Origin: a virus
DNA length: 37,279 bases
Strand: one strand, 5' to 3'
IMG/VR virus record: IMGVR_UViG_3300030389_000924
Location: 1-37,279 of that record
Made by a program: the position numbers and the translations under genes. The notes below the pieces were generated by a model that was not told the DNA's origin, made no database searches, and worked only from the letters and a program-made list of their open reading frames with translations. Below, one piece after another: positions 14,783-24,886 of this stretch (its first letter is position 1; every line of letters begins with the position of its first letter).

Positions 14783-17700
14783 ATGGCAAAACAGCTAGGT
14801 AGCATAAGGCTAGAAAAATTATCGGAAGATCTACCGAATAATTTTTTAAAAGCTGAACAGTTTTTTACTTTCTTAGATTTACTTTCTGACGGAGCAGAAA
14901 TTGAGGGATTTGCCACACCATCAAAAAATAATTTATCTATACCTACAAGCTTATTAGCTCCAAGTAGTGCAGAAGATACTACGCTAACAACTGATGCTGA
15001 GAGAACATATATTCAAGAAGCGCAAAAAGATATTTTTTTAGATGGTCGTGCTATTAGAGATTCTGGTGGTGTTGAAAATATACAAAATACCTCTCTTGCA
15101 ATAAGAACGGGAACTAACGACCAAAAAATTATGCTTGGAGTGGATGAGCAAAGGGCTGCTGGTAATTTAACCCCAGCTAAAGTATTGAATAATAATGATG
15201 CGGAGGCAAATAAAGTAACAGGTACTCTTAATGCTGGAACTGATTTAAACAGTACTCCAAGAGCAGCAATAATTACTTTGACATGGGAAAGAATCTTTCA
15301 AACAAGTGCAGATGATGGGTCGGCTGTTGGCTTGGGAATAAATACTGGACATAGAAAGGGTGAGAATGGTGATGTAATCATTCTTTTAAGATTAAGAGAT
15401 AAAAATAATATTGAAATTTATAGAAGAACAGAACTAGTGAACGGAGTTTCAAGAGGTCAATTTAGTAGAGATTATAGGGTAGAAATTCCAGAAAGTTATT
15501 TTCAAAACATGACTGTAGTTGCAAATCATTATCCGATAAGTGTTGATGTTTTAAGACAAGATTTAGAATTTAGAGCAAATGGTGGTAGCGATCCTTTTAA
15601 TAGTGAACGTGATGCAAATGTTTATGAAGAAGGGGACAGAAGATTTACAGAATTTTTCTTTTCAGGACTACAAGGAGTTTTACCTTTAGATGGTGAAAAT
15701 CAACCAAAAATAACTTTTCCAAAGTCAGCATATATAGGTCTAAGGTACTCGGCAGAGCAATTTCCAAGCATACCCACAAGGCAGTTTTTAATTAGAGGAA
15801 TTAAAATCCGCATACCAACTGGAGTGACTATAGACACTGCTGATACAGGTAGAATTATATATCCTTCAGGGTATTCATTTGCTGTTTTAACAGGTACAAG
15901 AAATCAAGAAGGTGATAAGTTTTGGACATCTGATCCAGCTTGGATTTTATATGCTTTGTTAACAGAAGATTATGGTCTAAATATTGATGATTCAAAAATA
16001 GATAAGGCTTCTTTTTATGCTGCAAGTGTATATTGTTCAGACTTTAATTCCACTGGTAAGCCTAGATATTCTTTTAACGGGGTTATCAACCAAAGAAAAA
16101 AAGCTCTCGATTTAATTAAAGAGGTAGCTAGTTTGATGAGAGCAACTGTTTATTATAAAAATGGTTCTATAAAAATTGCTTTAGATAAACAAGAAACTGT
16201 TACCTCTTATCTATTTACTAATGCAAATGTAGTTGAGGGAGCATTTACTTATTCTGGAACGGATAAAGATAAAAAATACACCCAAATAAATGTTTCATAT
16301 TTTAATAACGAAATACAAGAATTAGATCAAATTTCAGTTAGTTCAGATAATTTAGATGCTTCTTTAAAACAAAATTATGGTTTAAATCAAATTAATATCC
16401 AGTCTTTATATACAACAGACAGAGATCAAGCGAAACGTCTTGGCAGATCATTAATTTATAGTTCAAGTCGTGAGGCAGAAACTGTATCCTTTGAATGTGG
16501 TTTGGAAGCTGCTGCTATATTAGAGCCTTTTGATGTTATTAAAGTTGCTGATAGATTAAAAGAATCTATTAGAGCAAGTGGCAGAATAAATACAGTTACA
16601 AGTCCTACAGTGGTAGTGGTTGATGATAGTACAGATACTACTGTTGGTTCAATTGGAGATACTTTTTTAATTATTGACAAAGAAGGAGGGGTGCAAGAAA
16701 GAACAATAGATGCGGTGTCTGGCAGTACGGTTACATTATCATCAGCTTTAAGTCCTGAACCTCAAGCTGGTACGATATGGGCTGTAAAAACTGGTAATGT
16801 ACAACATAGAAAATTCAGAATAACAAATATAAAGCAAAAAAATAATTTTGTATTTAGTATTTCAGCAATAGTTTATGACGATAACAAATACATTTTTATT
16901 GATGACGAAACAAGCACTCTTGGTTTAGGTAGAAGTCCAACAACTTTATTAGATAGATTACCTGCTCCAGAAATACAAAATTTAAGCGAAGAACTTATTG
17001 TTGTTAGGGGTAGGGCTACTACTAGGATAGTTTTAAATTTTAGTAATGTAGACGGAGCGAAAAAATATCAGGTTGTTTACAGATTAAATAGTGGTTCACC
17101 CATAGTAACTACTACCACAGAAACTGAATTTGTTTTATTAAATAATCGAGAGGGTAATTATGAATTTACTGTAAAATCATTAAATTCTGCTCATGTATTA
17201 AGTACTGTAGGATCTACGAGAACTATTACTGCGGAAGGATTAGATGCAAAACCAAATCCTGTAGCAAATTTAAGAGCAGAAGAAAGTGGTGATAATCTTA
17301 TTTTAAAATTTGATCGTGCTACTGACAAAGATGTTTTATTTGGTGGATTTGTCGATGTTGAACTTTCACTTATTTCTGATGGTACAGCAACCTTAGAAAA
17401 CGCAAATCCTGAAAAACGTGTAGACGGTAACATAAATGAAATTGTTTTTAATGATTATCAAAGCGGAGAATATTTTTTAAAATTTATTGACGTAAATGGA
17501 AACAAATCGGAAACTGCAACTTCAATTGTTGTTAATAGAACTATTGCATCTAATAATTTAGTTGCTGCACAAATAAGAGAAAATACAAATAATTTTGCAG
17601 GATCTAAAGTAAATTTAGAATATGACAGTTCCATAGGTGGTTTAAAACTTTCAAGTGCAATAACCTTAGAGTCCCTTTCAGATTTTGATACGCTTGCACA

Positions 17701-18430
17701 CTCAGGTGGTAATTTTGCAACGCTTGATTTGGTTACTGGAGGAGGTGGTAGCGGTATTCCTAGTGAGGGTACTTATACATTTGCTGCTAACGACATTGAT
17801 TTAGGAGCTGTCTTTAGATTTCATGTAGAACCGCACTTTAAAAAATCTGGATTTGATACTCTTGGCCCCTCTGGTTTATGGGATAGTCATACAGATCTTA
17901 TGGATGATTGGCCTGATATTTTCACATCAGGTACAACCGTTGTTGATAAAAGTGCAAATCTTGTATTTCAAGTTGCAAAAAGTCAGACAGCATCTGCTAG
18001 CTCAACCTTTGAAACTTTTACAAATACAGATATGATTGCAAGAACTGTATCTTTTAAAGTTCTTGTTAATAATGCAAGCACTTACGAAAATGTAGATATT
18101 GAAGAATTAGGTGTGAATATTATATTCAGACCAAGAACAGAAAGAAGTATAGATAATTCAAGTGCAACGAACGGAGTGTTGACAAGTTCTAGCAGTGGAG
18201 CGACTACAGTAACTTTTAATAAAAAATTCTTTTTAGGCACTTCCACAGTAGGGGGAAGCACAACAGCTTTCAAGCCAGTTGTTTCTATAAATATTAATAA
18301 TATGCAGTCAGGTGATTTCTTTACTATTGATAGTGTTACCTCAACTCAATTTGTAGTAAGTATTAAAAACGGCTCTAGCTTTGTTCAGAGATCATTTACA
18401 TATAGTGCTTTCGGATATGGTGAAGGGTAG
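14783..18430 (+). CDS. Tail tip / host-specificity protein J (lambda gpJ-like)
   Basis: A 1215-residue central tail-tip protein, similar in length to lambda gpJ. The N-terminal segment SDGAEIEGFATPSKNNLSIP is the gpJ hallmark, followed by a hub-like region with DPAWILYALLTEDYGLNIDD and the RKKALDLIKEVASLMRATVY block. Fibronectin-type-III-like repeats appear around residues 730-920. The C-terminus is Ser/Thr-rich with receptor-binding character (TNDMIARTVSFKVLVNN, VEPHFKKSGFDTLGPSGLWD). The distal domain is normally the host-range determinant. A 25-base gap with TATAAT (at about 18430) separates it from the fibre gene. Confidence 0.88.
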   Translation: MAKQLGSIRLEKLSEDLPNNFLKAEQFFTFLDLLSDGAEIEGFATPSKNNLSIPTSLLAPSSAEDTTLTTDAERTYIQEAQKDIFLDGRAIRDSGGVENIQNTSLAIRTGTNDQKIMLGVDEQRAAGNLTPAKVLNNNDAEANKVTGTLNAGTDLNSTPRAAIITLTWERIFQTSADDGSAVGLGINTGHRKGENGDVIILLRLRDKNNIEIYRRTELVNGVSRGQFSRDYRVEIPESYFQNMTVVANHYPISVDVLRQDLEFRANGGSDPFNSERDANVYEEGDRRFTEFFFSGLQGVLPLDGENQPKITFPKSAYIGLRYSAEQFPSIPTRQFLIRGIKIRIPTGVTIDTADTGRIIYPSGYSFAVLTGTRNQEGDKFWTSDPAWILYALLTEDYGLNIDDSKIDKASFYAASVYCSDFNSTGKPRYSFNGVINQRKKALDLIKEVASLMRATVYYKNGSIKIALDKQETVTSYLFTNANVVEGAFTYSGTDKDKKYTQINVSYFNNEIQELDQISVSSDNLDASLKQNYGLNQINIQSLYTTDRDQAKRLGRSLIYSSSREAETVSFECGLEAAAILEPFDVIKVADRLKESIRASGRINTVTSPTVVVVDDSTDTTVGSIGDTFLIIDKEGGVQERTIDAVSGSTVTLSSALSPEPQAGTIWAVKTGNVQHRKFRITNIKQKNNFVFSISAIVYDDNKYIFIDDETSTLGLGRSPTTLLDRLPAPEIQNLSEELIVVRGRATTRIVLNFSNVDGAKKYQVVYRLNSGSPIVTTTTETEFVLLNNREGNYEFTVKSLNSAHVLSTVGSTRTITAEGLDAKPNPVANLRAEESGDNLILKFDRATDKDVLFGGFVDVELSLISDGTATLENANPEKRVDGNINEIVFNDYQSGEYFLKFIDVNGNKSETATSIVVNRTIASNNLVAAQIRENTNNFAGSKVNLEYDSSIGGLKLSSAITLESLSDFDTLAHSGGNFATLDLVTGGGGSGIPSEGTYTFAANDIDLGAVFRFHVEPHFKKSGFDTLGPSGLWDSHTDLMDDWPDIFTSGTTVVDKSANLVFQVAKSQTASASSTFETFTNTDMIARTVSFKVLVNNASTYENVDIEELGVNIIFRPRTERSIDNSSATNGVLTSSSSGATTVTFNKKFFLGTSTVGGSTTAFKPVVSININNMQSGDFFTIDSVTSTQFVVSIKNGSSFVQRSFTYSAFGYGEG

Positions 18431-18455
18431 TATAATAGAAAAAACATAAAAAAAA

Positions 18456-19643
18456 ATGGCAAAACCAGCAGATTTTGTAGTTGATAATGCCTCAGGTTCA
18501 GCGGTTAGAACTGATCTGAATAATATTTTTGATGCAATAAGTATTAACAATGGATTTGGTTCTGTACCAACCCAAAAATACAAATATATGTGGTATGCGG
18601 ATACATCTTCAGGAAAGATGTCATTTTATAAAGCTAACGCATCAGATAAATTAGATTTTATAAGCCTTACTGATGGCAGTTTTTTTGGCCCTAATGGTTC
18701 CGCATCAAATCCATCATATACTTTTACAAACAGTACAAGTACAGGATTTTATAGAAGTGCAAGTAATGAAATAGGGGTTTCTAATGGTGGTACAAATACA
18801 GCATTATTTAAAAGTACAGGAACAGATATAAAAGGCGTGTTATCTGTTGCTCCTTCAAGTGGTCAAGCTTTTATAGAAGTCAAAACTAATAATGTTAATG
18901 ATCAGGATGCTTTTATAGATTTTGTAGCTGACCAAACACATACAGATTATGGGTTACGCCTATTAAGAGGTTCTGGAGGAGCAGACACAATTTCACAATT
19001 AGTGCATAGAGGTACAGGTGCATTGGAGTTAATTGCACAAGATGGTGGAGAAATTCAATTTAAATTAGGTGTTGATGATAATAGTACATTATTAACTAGA
19101 TGGGCATTTAGTAATCAGGGTGCTTTTAAATGGGCTCAACACACTCCAGCTTTACCATCAGGTGCTAATGAAAGTGGTGTTATAATTCCGAAAGGTATAG
19201 CCACTAAAACAGGATCAGCTGCAAATGCGACACTAACGGGTAATGTATATAACTTTGCTTGGTCTAGTCCAGATTTAACAGCTTATATCGATACTTCAGC
19301 AATAGGTGTAGCTGCTACAAGTGCCTCTGATTATAGAATTAAAGAAAATATAGCTCTACAAACTGAATCAGGGATTGATAAAGTAAAACTGTTGAAGCCT
19401 TCAACTTTTCAGTTTAAAGACTATCAAGGAGTGTTTAAGGCAGATGGAATTACAAGAGAGGGATTTATTGCCCATGAGGTACAAGAGGTTATACCTAGTG
19501 GTGCGACAGGAACAAAAGATGGAACAGATATTCAATCATTAAAATTAGATGCAATAGTTTCTGTTTTAACAAAAGCATTACAAGAAGCAGTTGCTAAGAT
19601 AGAAACATTAGAGACTAAAGTTGCTGCATTGGAGGCTGGCTGA
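18456..19643 (+). CDS. Tail fibre with C-terminal S74 intramolecular chaperone
   Basis: A 395-residue fibre protein. The shaft has SYTFTNSTSTGFYRSASNEI and GADTISQLVHRGTGALELIA repeats. The C-terminus is an autoproteolytic S74 chaperone domain: S291 in SDYRIKENI with K296, then REGFIAHEVQEVIPSGATGT, DIQSLKLDAIVSVLTKALQE and a terminal coiled coil (VAKIETLETKVAALEAG). Such domains trimerise the fibre and then cut themselves off before the Ser. It is the first gene after gpJ and probably forms a side or tip fibre. A TATAAT lies upstream, and the start is preceded by eight As, without a Shine-Dalgarno. Confidence 0.85.
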   Translation: MAKPADFVVDNASGSAVRTDLNNIFDAISINNGFGSVPTQKYKYMWYADTSSGKMSFYKANASDKLDFISLTDGSFFGPNGSASNPSYTFTNSTSTGFYRSASNEIGVSNGGTNTALFKSTGTDIKGVLSVAPSSGQAFIEVKTNNVNDQDAFIDFVADQTHTDYGLRLLRGSGGADTISQLVHRGTGALELIAQDGGEIQFKLGVDDNSTLLTRWAFSNQGAFKWAQHTPALPSGANESGVIIPKGIATKTGSAANATLTGNVYNFAWSSPDLTAYIDTSAIGVAATSASDYRIKENIALQTESGIDKVKLLKPSTFQFKDYQGVFKADGITREGFIAHEVQEVIPSGATGTKDGTDIQSLKLDAIVSVLTKALQEAVAKIETLETKVAALEAG

Positions 19644-19984
19644 TGGCAGTTCAACCTGCAAAAAAAAATTTTACAATTCAAAGAAGAGCAGACTTTCCTG
19701 TTCGCTTGATTTTTAAAGATTCTGCCGGTACAGCAGTTAACCTCACAGGATTTACAGTAGAAGCACAAGTTTGGAATAGAGAACGTTCCAATAAATTTGC
19801 TGATTTTGGGGTTACTTATACAGACAGAGCTAATGGAACGATTGATATAAAATTAACTGATACACAAACTGCTACTTTTTCTTTAAATATTCTTGAATAT
19901 GATATTTTGTTAACAGATCCTAATGGCGATAAAATGTATTATTTAGAAGGTACACTATTTATAAGTGAAGGTTACACAGCATGA
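19643..19984 (+). CDS. Fibre-associated beta-sandwich protein (113 aa)
   Basis: A 113-residue protein between two fibre genes: FTIQRRADFPVRLIFKDSAG, TAVNLTGFTVEAQVWNRERS, and YDILLTDPNGDKMYYLEGTL. The pattern resembles the N-terminal domain of BppU-type baseplate/receptor-binding adaptor proteins (QGDTxxLxFxxxxxxG-xNLTG-xFxxxR). Its probable job is to link the collagen-like fibre to the tail tip. It overlaps both neighbours (TGATG and ATGA). The relation to BppU is a weak inference. Confidence 0.6.
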   Translation: MAVQPAKKNFTIQRRADFPVRLIFKDSAGTAVNLTGFTVEAQVWNRERSNKFADFGVTYTDRANGTIDIKLTDTQTATFSLNILEYDILLTDPNGDKMYYLEGTLFISEGYTA

Positions 19985-22900
19985 GTTCTTCTAATCCTAT
20001 TGCCATTGTAGAAATTGTTACTCAAGGCCCACAGGGTGTTGCAGGTGCTGCTGGAGCGCAAGGGCCAGCAGGAGAAGGTTCTGCCACTGTTGCTATAGGT
20101 ACAGTAACCACTGGAAATGCTGGTACAAATGCTTCGGTTACTAATGTTGGTAGTACAACAGCAGCCACATTAAATTTTACAATTCCAAGAGGTGATACAG
20201 GTGCTGCTGGCAGTAATGGAAGTAATGGAAGTGATGGTGCTGCTGCAACCATAGCTGTAGGAACAGTGACTACAGGTGCTGCTGGATCTTCAGCAACAGT
20301 TACTAATGTTGGATCGTCAAGTGCTGCAACCTTTAACTTTTCAATTCCTAAAGGCGATACAGGAGCGCAGGGGCCTGCTGGACAAGACGGACAAGACGGA
20401 CAAGATGGAGCAGATGGAGCTATTTCTGATGGTGACAAGGGAGATATTGTTGTAAGTAATTCTGGCGCAACTTTTACTATAGATAATGATGTTGTTACTG
20501 CTGCTAAATTAGCTGACACTGCTGTTACTGCTGGTAGTTATACAAATGCAGATATAACAGTTGATGCACAGGGAAGGATAACATCTGCTGCCTCTGGTTC
20601 TGGAGGAGGAGGTGGATCAGTAACAGGTGTTAGCGGTACAGCCCCAATAGTTTCTTCAGGTGGCAACACCCCAGCTATAAGTATTTCCGCAGCTACAACA
20701 TCTGCTGCTGGTTCAATGAGTTCAGCAGATAAAACAAAATTAGATGGAATAGAGAGCAATGCCACCTCAGATCAAACTGATGCAGAAATTAAGACTGCCT
20801 ACGAGAACAATTCAGATACTAACGCTTTCACAGATGCAGAAAAGACTAAATTGTCAGGGGTGGAGGCTAGTGCCACCGCAGATCAGACAGCTAGTGAGAT
20901 AAGAACTCTTGTAGAGGCAGCTACAGATTCTAATGTATTCACTGACGCAGATCATACAAAGTTAAATAACATTGAAACTGCTGCTACTGCTGACCAAACA
21001 GATGCGGAAATAAAGACAGCTTACGAAAATAACTCTGACACTAATGCTTTTACAGATGCCGAGAAATCAAAACTTGCTGCAATAGAAGCTAGTGCAGATG
21101 TCACAGATGCAACTAATGTAGATGCGGCAGGGGCTGTAATGAACAGTGACCTTGATGGCAAAGGTGAATTACTGGTTGGGGATGGTTCAGGAGATCCTAC
21201 TGCTTTAGCTGCTGGTACTGATGGCTATGTTTTAAAAGCTAATAGCAGTACTGCAACAGGTCTTGAGTGGTCTGCTGCTGGTAGTGGTGGTGATGTAAAC
21301 CAAAATGCCTTTTCTAATGTTGCAGTATCAGGTCAAGATACCGTTGCAGCTGATAGCACAACAGATACTTTAAATATTGCTGCTGGTAGTAATGTCACTA
21401 TAACAACTAATGCTAGTAGTGATACGGTTACTATTTCTTCTACTGATACAAATACAACCTACACTGCTGGAACGGGTTTAAGTTTATCTGGCACTACTTT
21501 TAATGTCGATCAAATAGCACTTACTACTGTACAGACAGCAGCAAATGAATCCGCACAACTAGCCCTTACGACCCAAGAAGGCGATATTGTTGTTAGATCA
21601 GACCAGAATAAGTCTTATGTGAGAAACAGTGGGACTGCTGGTACAATGGCAGATTTCACAGAACTATTAACTCCTACAGATCAGGTTTTATCTGTTAATG
21701 GTAATACAGGAGCAATATCGGCTGCACAGATAGCAGCAGCAGTAGAAGCAGCTACAGACTCTAATACTTTTACAGACGCAGATCATACAAAATTAAATGG
21801 TGCTAATGATGCCTCGAATTTAGATACAGGAACATTACCTGATGGAAGATTTCCTTCAACATTACCAGCAGCTTCAGCGCAAAATTTAACAAACATACCT
21901 GCTGCTAACTTAACTGGTGCTTTACCAGCAACGCAGCTAGGTGGTAACTTATCAACAAGTGGTTACAATATTAACTTTGCTGATTCTAATGGGTCAAATA
22001 ATTTAGCATCATTCGGAAATGGGGGAGATTTAGAGATTCTTCATACTGGATCAGCTAGTGTAATTCGCACTTCAACTTCAGCAGTTGGAAATTTAAATAT
22101 TCGCTGTGATAATAATATAGTTTTTGGGAGTACAACATCTCCCGCTGAAGATTACATAAAAGCCATTAAAGATGGTGGAATAGAGTTATATTATGACAAC
22201 GTAAAAAAACTAGAAACAACTTCTAATGGCGCAACAGTCACAGGAGGAGTAACAGCAGCAAGTTTAGATATTTCTGGAGATGTTGATGTTGATGGTACGT
22301 TAGAAGCAGATGCAATCACAGTGAATGGAACTGCTTTGGCAGCTTCAGCAACAACTGATACTACTAATGCAGATAACATTTCAAGCGGTACTTTAGCAGC
22401 CGCTAGGGTAGCAACTTTAAACCAAGATACTACAGGATCAGCAGCAACATTAACAACAGCAAGAACGATAGCTGGAGTTGCTTTTGACGGTTCAGCAAAC
22501 ATTTCTCTTAACAATAATGCAATTACTAATGGTGCTGGATATATTACTGATTTGGTAAGTGATACAACACCACAACTAGGTGGTGATTTGGATATGAACA
22601 GTAAGTTTATATCAAGCGGTATTCTAGGTGTTAAAAATACAGGTTCACAATCTGAATTACGTCTTTATTGTGAAGTTAGTAATGCTCATTATGCAAGTAT
22701 AAAAGCTCCTGCGCATGCTGATTTTTCTGGTAATATCACTTACACCTTACCTTCAGGATATGGGTCTAACGGACAGGTTTTAAAGTCAGATGGTTCGGGT
22801 GGTACTAGTTGGGTAGATCAAACAACTGATACAAACACAACATATTCTGCTGGTTCTGGATTAACACTTACTGGTACTACATTTTCTGTTGATACTTTAA

Positions 22901-23352
22901 ATCAAGATACAACAGGATCTGCGGCAACATTAACAACACCAAGAGCTATTAATGGCGTTAACTTTGATGGTTCTGCTGATATAACAATAGCTGACTCAAC
23001 TAAAATGCCGCTTGCTGGTGGTACTTTTACAGGCACAATAATTGTTGAAGATGCAATAAATGAAAATATATTTGCTATTACTGACGCTTCCTCTGTTGCC
23101 CTAGATCCTGATAACGGAATGGTTCAAACATGGACTTTAGGAGCGAATAGAACTGCAACCGATAGTTTAACTACAGGTCAATCAATGCTTCTTATAGTTA
23201 CTGCAAGTAGTTCTAACTATACTCTGACTTGGCCTACTATGAAATGGAACGGTGGTTCTGCACCTACACTTGGCGGCTCTGATCCTACAGCAATAGAATT
23301 ATTTAAAGTAGGAAGTCAGTTATATGGTGCAACAGTAGGCGATCTATCATGA
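19981..23352 (+). CDS. Long collagen-like tail fibre protein (1123 aa)
   Basis: A 1123-residue fibre. Near the N-terminus are collagen Gly-X-Y triplets (GPQGVAGAAGAQGPAGEG, then GDTGAQGPAGQDGQDGQDGA), separated by two copies of a TVTTG-TVTNVGSS-ATFNFSIPKGDTG module. Repeats of about 74 residues follow (EIKTAYENNSDTNAFTDAEK), encoded by strongly diverged synonymous codons at 20779-20844 and 21001-21066. Other recurrent marine-phage fibre segments are GDIVVRSDQNKSYVRNSGTA and ASNLDTGTLPDGRFPSTLPA. The C-terminus ends in an unclassified beta-rich receptor domain. It would form a trimeric shaft for host adsorption. Confidence 0.88.
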   Translation: MSSSNPIAIVEIVTQGPQGVAGAAGAQGPAGEGSATVAIGTVTTGNAGTNASVTNVGSTTAATLNFTIPRGDTGAAGSNGSNGSDGAAATIAVGTVTTGAAGSSATVTNVGSSSAATFNFSIPKGDTGAQGPAGQDGQDGQDGADGAISDGDKGDIVVSNSGATFTIDNDVVTAAKLADTAVTAGSYTNADITVDAQGRITSAASGSGGGGGSVTGVSGTAPIVSSGGNTPAISISAATTSAAGSMSSADKTKLDGIESNATSDQTDAEIKTAYENNSDTNAFTDAEKTKLSGVEASATADQTASEIRTLVEAATDSNVFTDADHTKLNNIETAATADQTDAEIKTAYENNSDTNAFTDAEKSKLAAIEASADVTDATNVDAAGAVMNSDLDGKGELLVGDGSGDPTALAAGTDGYVLKANSSTATGLEWSAAGSGGDVNQNAFSNVAVSGQDTVAADSTTDTLNIAAGSNVTITTNASSDTVTISSTDTNTTYTAGTGLSLSGTTFNVDQIALTTVQTAANESAQLALTTQEGDIVVRSDQNKSYVRNSGTAGTMADFTELLTPTDQVLSVNGNTGAISAAQIAAAVEAATDSNTFTDADHTKLNGANDASNLDTGTLPDGRFPSTLPAASAQNLTNIPAANLTGALPATQLGGNLSTSGYNINFADSNGSNNLASFGNGGDLEILHTGSASVIRTSTSAVGNLNIRCDNNIVFGSTTSPAEDYIKAIKDGGIELYYDNVKKLETTSNGATVTGGVTAASLDISGDVDVDGTLEADAITVNGTALAASATTDTTNADNISSGTLAAARVATLNQDTTGSAATLTTARTIAGVAFDGSANISLNNNAITNGAGYITDLVSDTTPQLGGDLDMNSKFISSGILGVKNTGSQSELRLYCEVSNAHYASIKAPAHADFSGNITYTLPSGYGSNGQVLKSDGSGGTSWVDQTTDTNTTYSAGSGLTLTGTTFSVDTLNQDTTGSAATLTTPRAINGVNFDGSADITIADSTKMPLAGGTFTGTIIVEDAINENIFAITDASSVALDPDNGMVQTWTLGANRTATDSLTTGQSMLLIVTASSSNYTLTWPTMKWNGGSAPTLGGSDPTAIELFKVGSQLYGATVGDLS

Positions 23353-24368
23353 CCTTATCGCATCGTCTTCGTGCTGCTGCTGGTGCTTCATCGGGAGGGT
23401 ACGATGATTCAATGTACAATAATTTTTTTACTAGTGGTGCATCTGCTCTAGATTTTTCTAGTAACACAAAAACTCAAGCATGGATGGTTAGTAACAGTAA
23501 TCAACTTTTTAGAGATGCTTTTTATGATTCAAATCTTAATAGGGTGTGGAATCTTGAAAACAGTACTACTAGCTACGAAACGGCTGGATACCTGCCATCT
23601 TATCCTGCTGCAACAAAAAGTATAGGATCTAGTATTTCAAATACCGATTATAAACCATCATCAACTAGCTATACATATTTAACCAGTTACACCAGCAATT
23701 CCGATACTCAATATATGCAAGCTGGCCCAAATTCTAGAAATTCTGTAAGTATTGGTTTTTTACAAGATAATACTCCTGTAGTTTTTTACCCTACATTTAC
23801 ATCTACATTAACCCCTAATAAGTTAAGGATTTACTTTTGGAATTACACAACTGGTGCTCGTCTTGGACATATGAACCTTAATTTAGATGGTACTAATCAA
23901 GTACAATCTAGTATGCAGAGTTATGGTGTCAATAGGGCTAAAGCTTGCTTTGATGGCTCAGGAATCATTCTTGCTTTAGAAAATCAACAATATGCGTGGA
24001 AGTATGACATGCCTGCTGATACTTCTGCATTAACACCAGCCGGCTCTACTACTAGCAATACTATAAGCGCACATACTAGATGGACTTTACAAAATACCAT
24101 TGCAAACGATACAAAAGCTATAGTATGGGCAGGAGATGGCATTATTTATATTTACGGATCTCCTAGTGTATCAGGTTTTAGTCACGATATTTTTAGTACT
24201 GGCACAGGATTATCGCAAACAACATCATTAAATTATTCTATTTCTAATACTCGTCTACTTGGTGGGCCAGCTATTGATTATAAACATAGAGTACTAGTTT
24301 TTCCTGAATCCCTTTATGGCACAGGAAGAATTTATAATAATTACAGATCAAGTATATATGAAGAATAA
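23349..24368 (+). CDS. Putative receptor-binding or fibre-tip protein (339 aa)
   Basis: A 339-residue Ser/Thr/Tyr/Asn-rich protein that overlaps the collagen-like fibre by four bases. It begins TLSHRLRAAAGASSGGYDDS and continues as aromatic, beta-rich sequence (AGPNSRNSVSIGFLQDNTPV, KLRIYFWNYTTGARLGHMNL, AIVWAGDGIIYIYGSPSVSG). The alternating strand pattern suggests a beta-propeller-like or adhesin head. I do not recognise a family. Position between the fibre and the chaperone-like gene supports a role as distal receptor-binding subunit (inference). Confidence 0.6.
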   Translation: MTLSHRLRAAAGASSGGYDDSMYNNFFTSGASALDFSSNTKTQAWMVSNSNQLFRDAFYDSNLNRVWNLENSTTSYETAGYLPSYPAATKSIGSSISNTDYKPSSTSYTYLTSYTSNSDTQYMQAGPNSRNSVSIGFLQDNTPVVFYPTFTSTLTPNKLRIYFWNYTTGARLGHMNLNLDGTNQVQSSMQSYGVNRAKACFDGSGIILALENQQYAWKYDMPADTSALTPAGSTTSNTISAHTRWTLQNTIANDTKAIVWAGDGIIYIYGSPSVSGFSHDIFSTGTGLSQTTSLNYSISNTRLLGGPAIDYKHRVLVFPESLYGTGRIYNNYRSSIYEE

Positions 24369-24405
24369 TTTGAATTATAATTAAAAGAAATTAAATTGAT
24401 AAATT

Positions 24406-24843
24406 ATGAACTACGCAATTATTGATGGCACAACTGTAAAAAACACTGGTACGATCCAGCAGTTATTTCCCAATACAAGTTTTACTAACGCTGGGCCTAA
24501 CGCAGATTTTCTAACTGCAAATAATGTTGTTGAACTTGTAGAAACTCTTAGCTATACAACACCAACGCAAAAATTATCTACTGTAGATGCTTATGTTGAA
24601 AGTGGTAAAGCTTATAATGTAAAAGTAGAAAGTACAACAGCAGATGAACAGACTGAATTAATAAATCAAAAATGGAACGAAATAAGGAATACAAGAAATA
24701 TTTTATTACAAGATACAGATTGGAGAGCCAGTAGCGATCTTACCTTGTCAGATGCTTGGAAGACTTATAGAAATGAACTTAGACAAATCCCACAAACACA
24801 AACAGATCCATATAATATTACTTGGCCTACAGAACCTAGCTAA
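24406..24843 (+). CDS. Phage tail fibre assembly / chaperone-like protein
   Basis: A 145-residue protein whose C-terminal third carries the signature of the phage tail-assembly-chaperone-like family found beside fibre genes: WNEIRNTRNILLQDTDWRAS, then DAWKTYRNELRQIPQTQTDP and WPTEPS. The N-terminal part (NYAIIDGTTVKNTGTIQQLF) is typical too. Members help fold or attach fibres. It closes the structural module. The 37-base gap before it is almost pure A/T and has no Shine-Dalgarno. Confidence 0.75.
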   Translation: MNYAIIDGTTVKNTGTIQQLFPNTSFTNAGPNADFLTANNVVELVETLSYTTPTQKLSTVDAYVESGKAYNVKVESTTADEQTELINQKWNEIRNTRNILLQDTDWRASSDLTLSDAWKTYRNELRQIPQTQTDPYNITWPTEPS

Positions 24844-24886
24844 GAATATAAACGCTGTTACAATATAAGAAACACAGTATTTATTT

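Noticed and set aside
20022-20519. A 165-codon leftward frame opposite the collagen-like fibre.
   Set aside because: It mirrors the Gly/Ala/Pro-rich repeats of the real fibre gene; a coding shadow.
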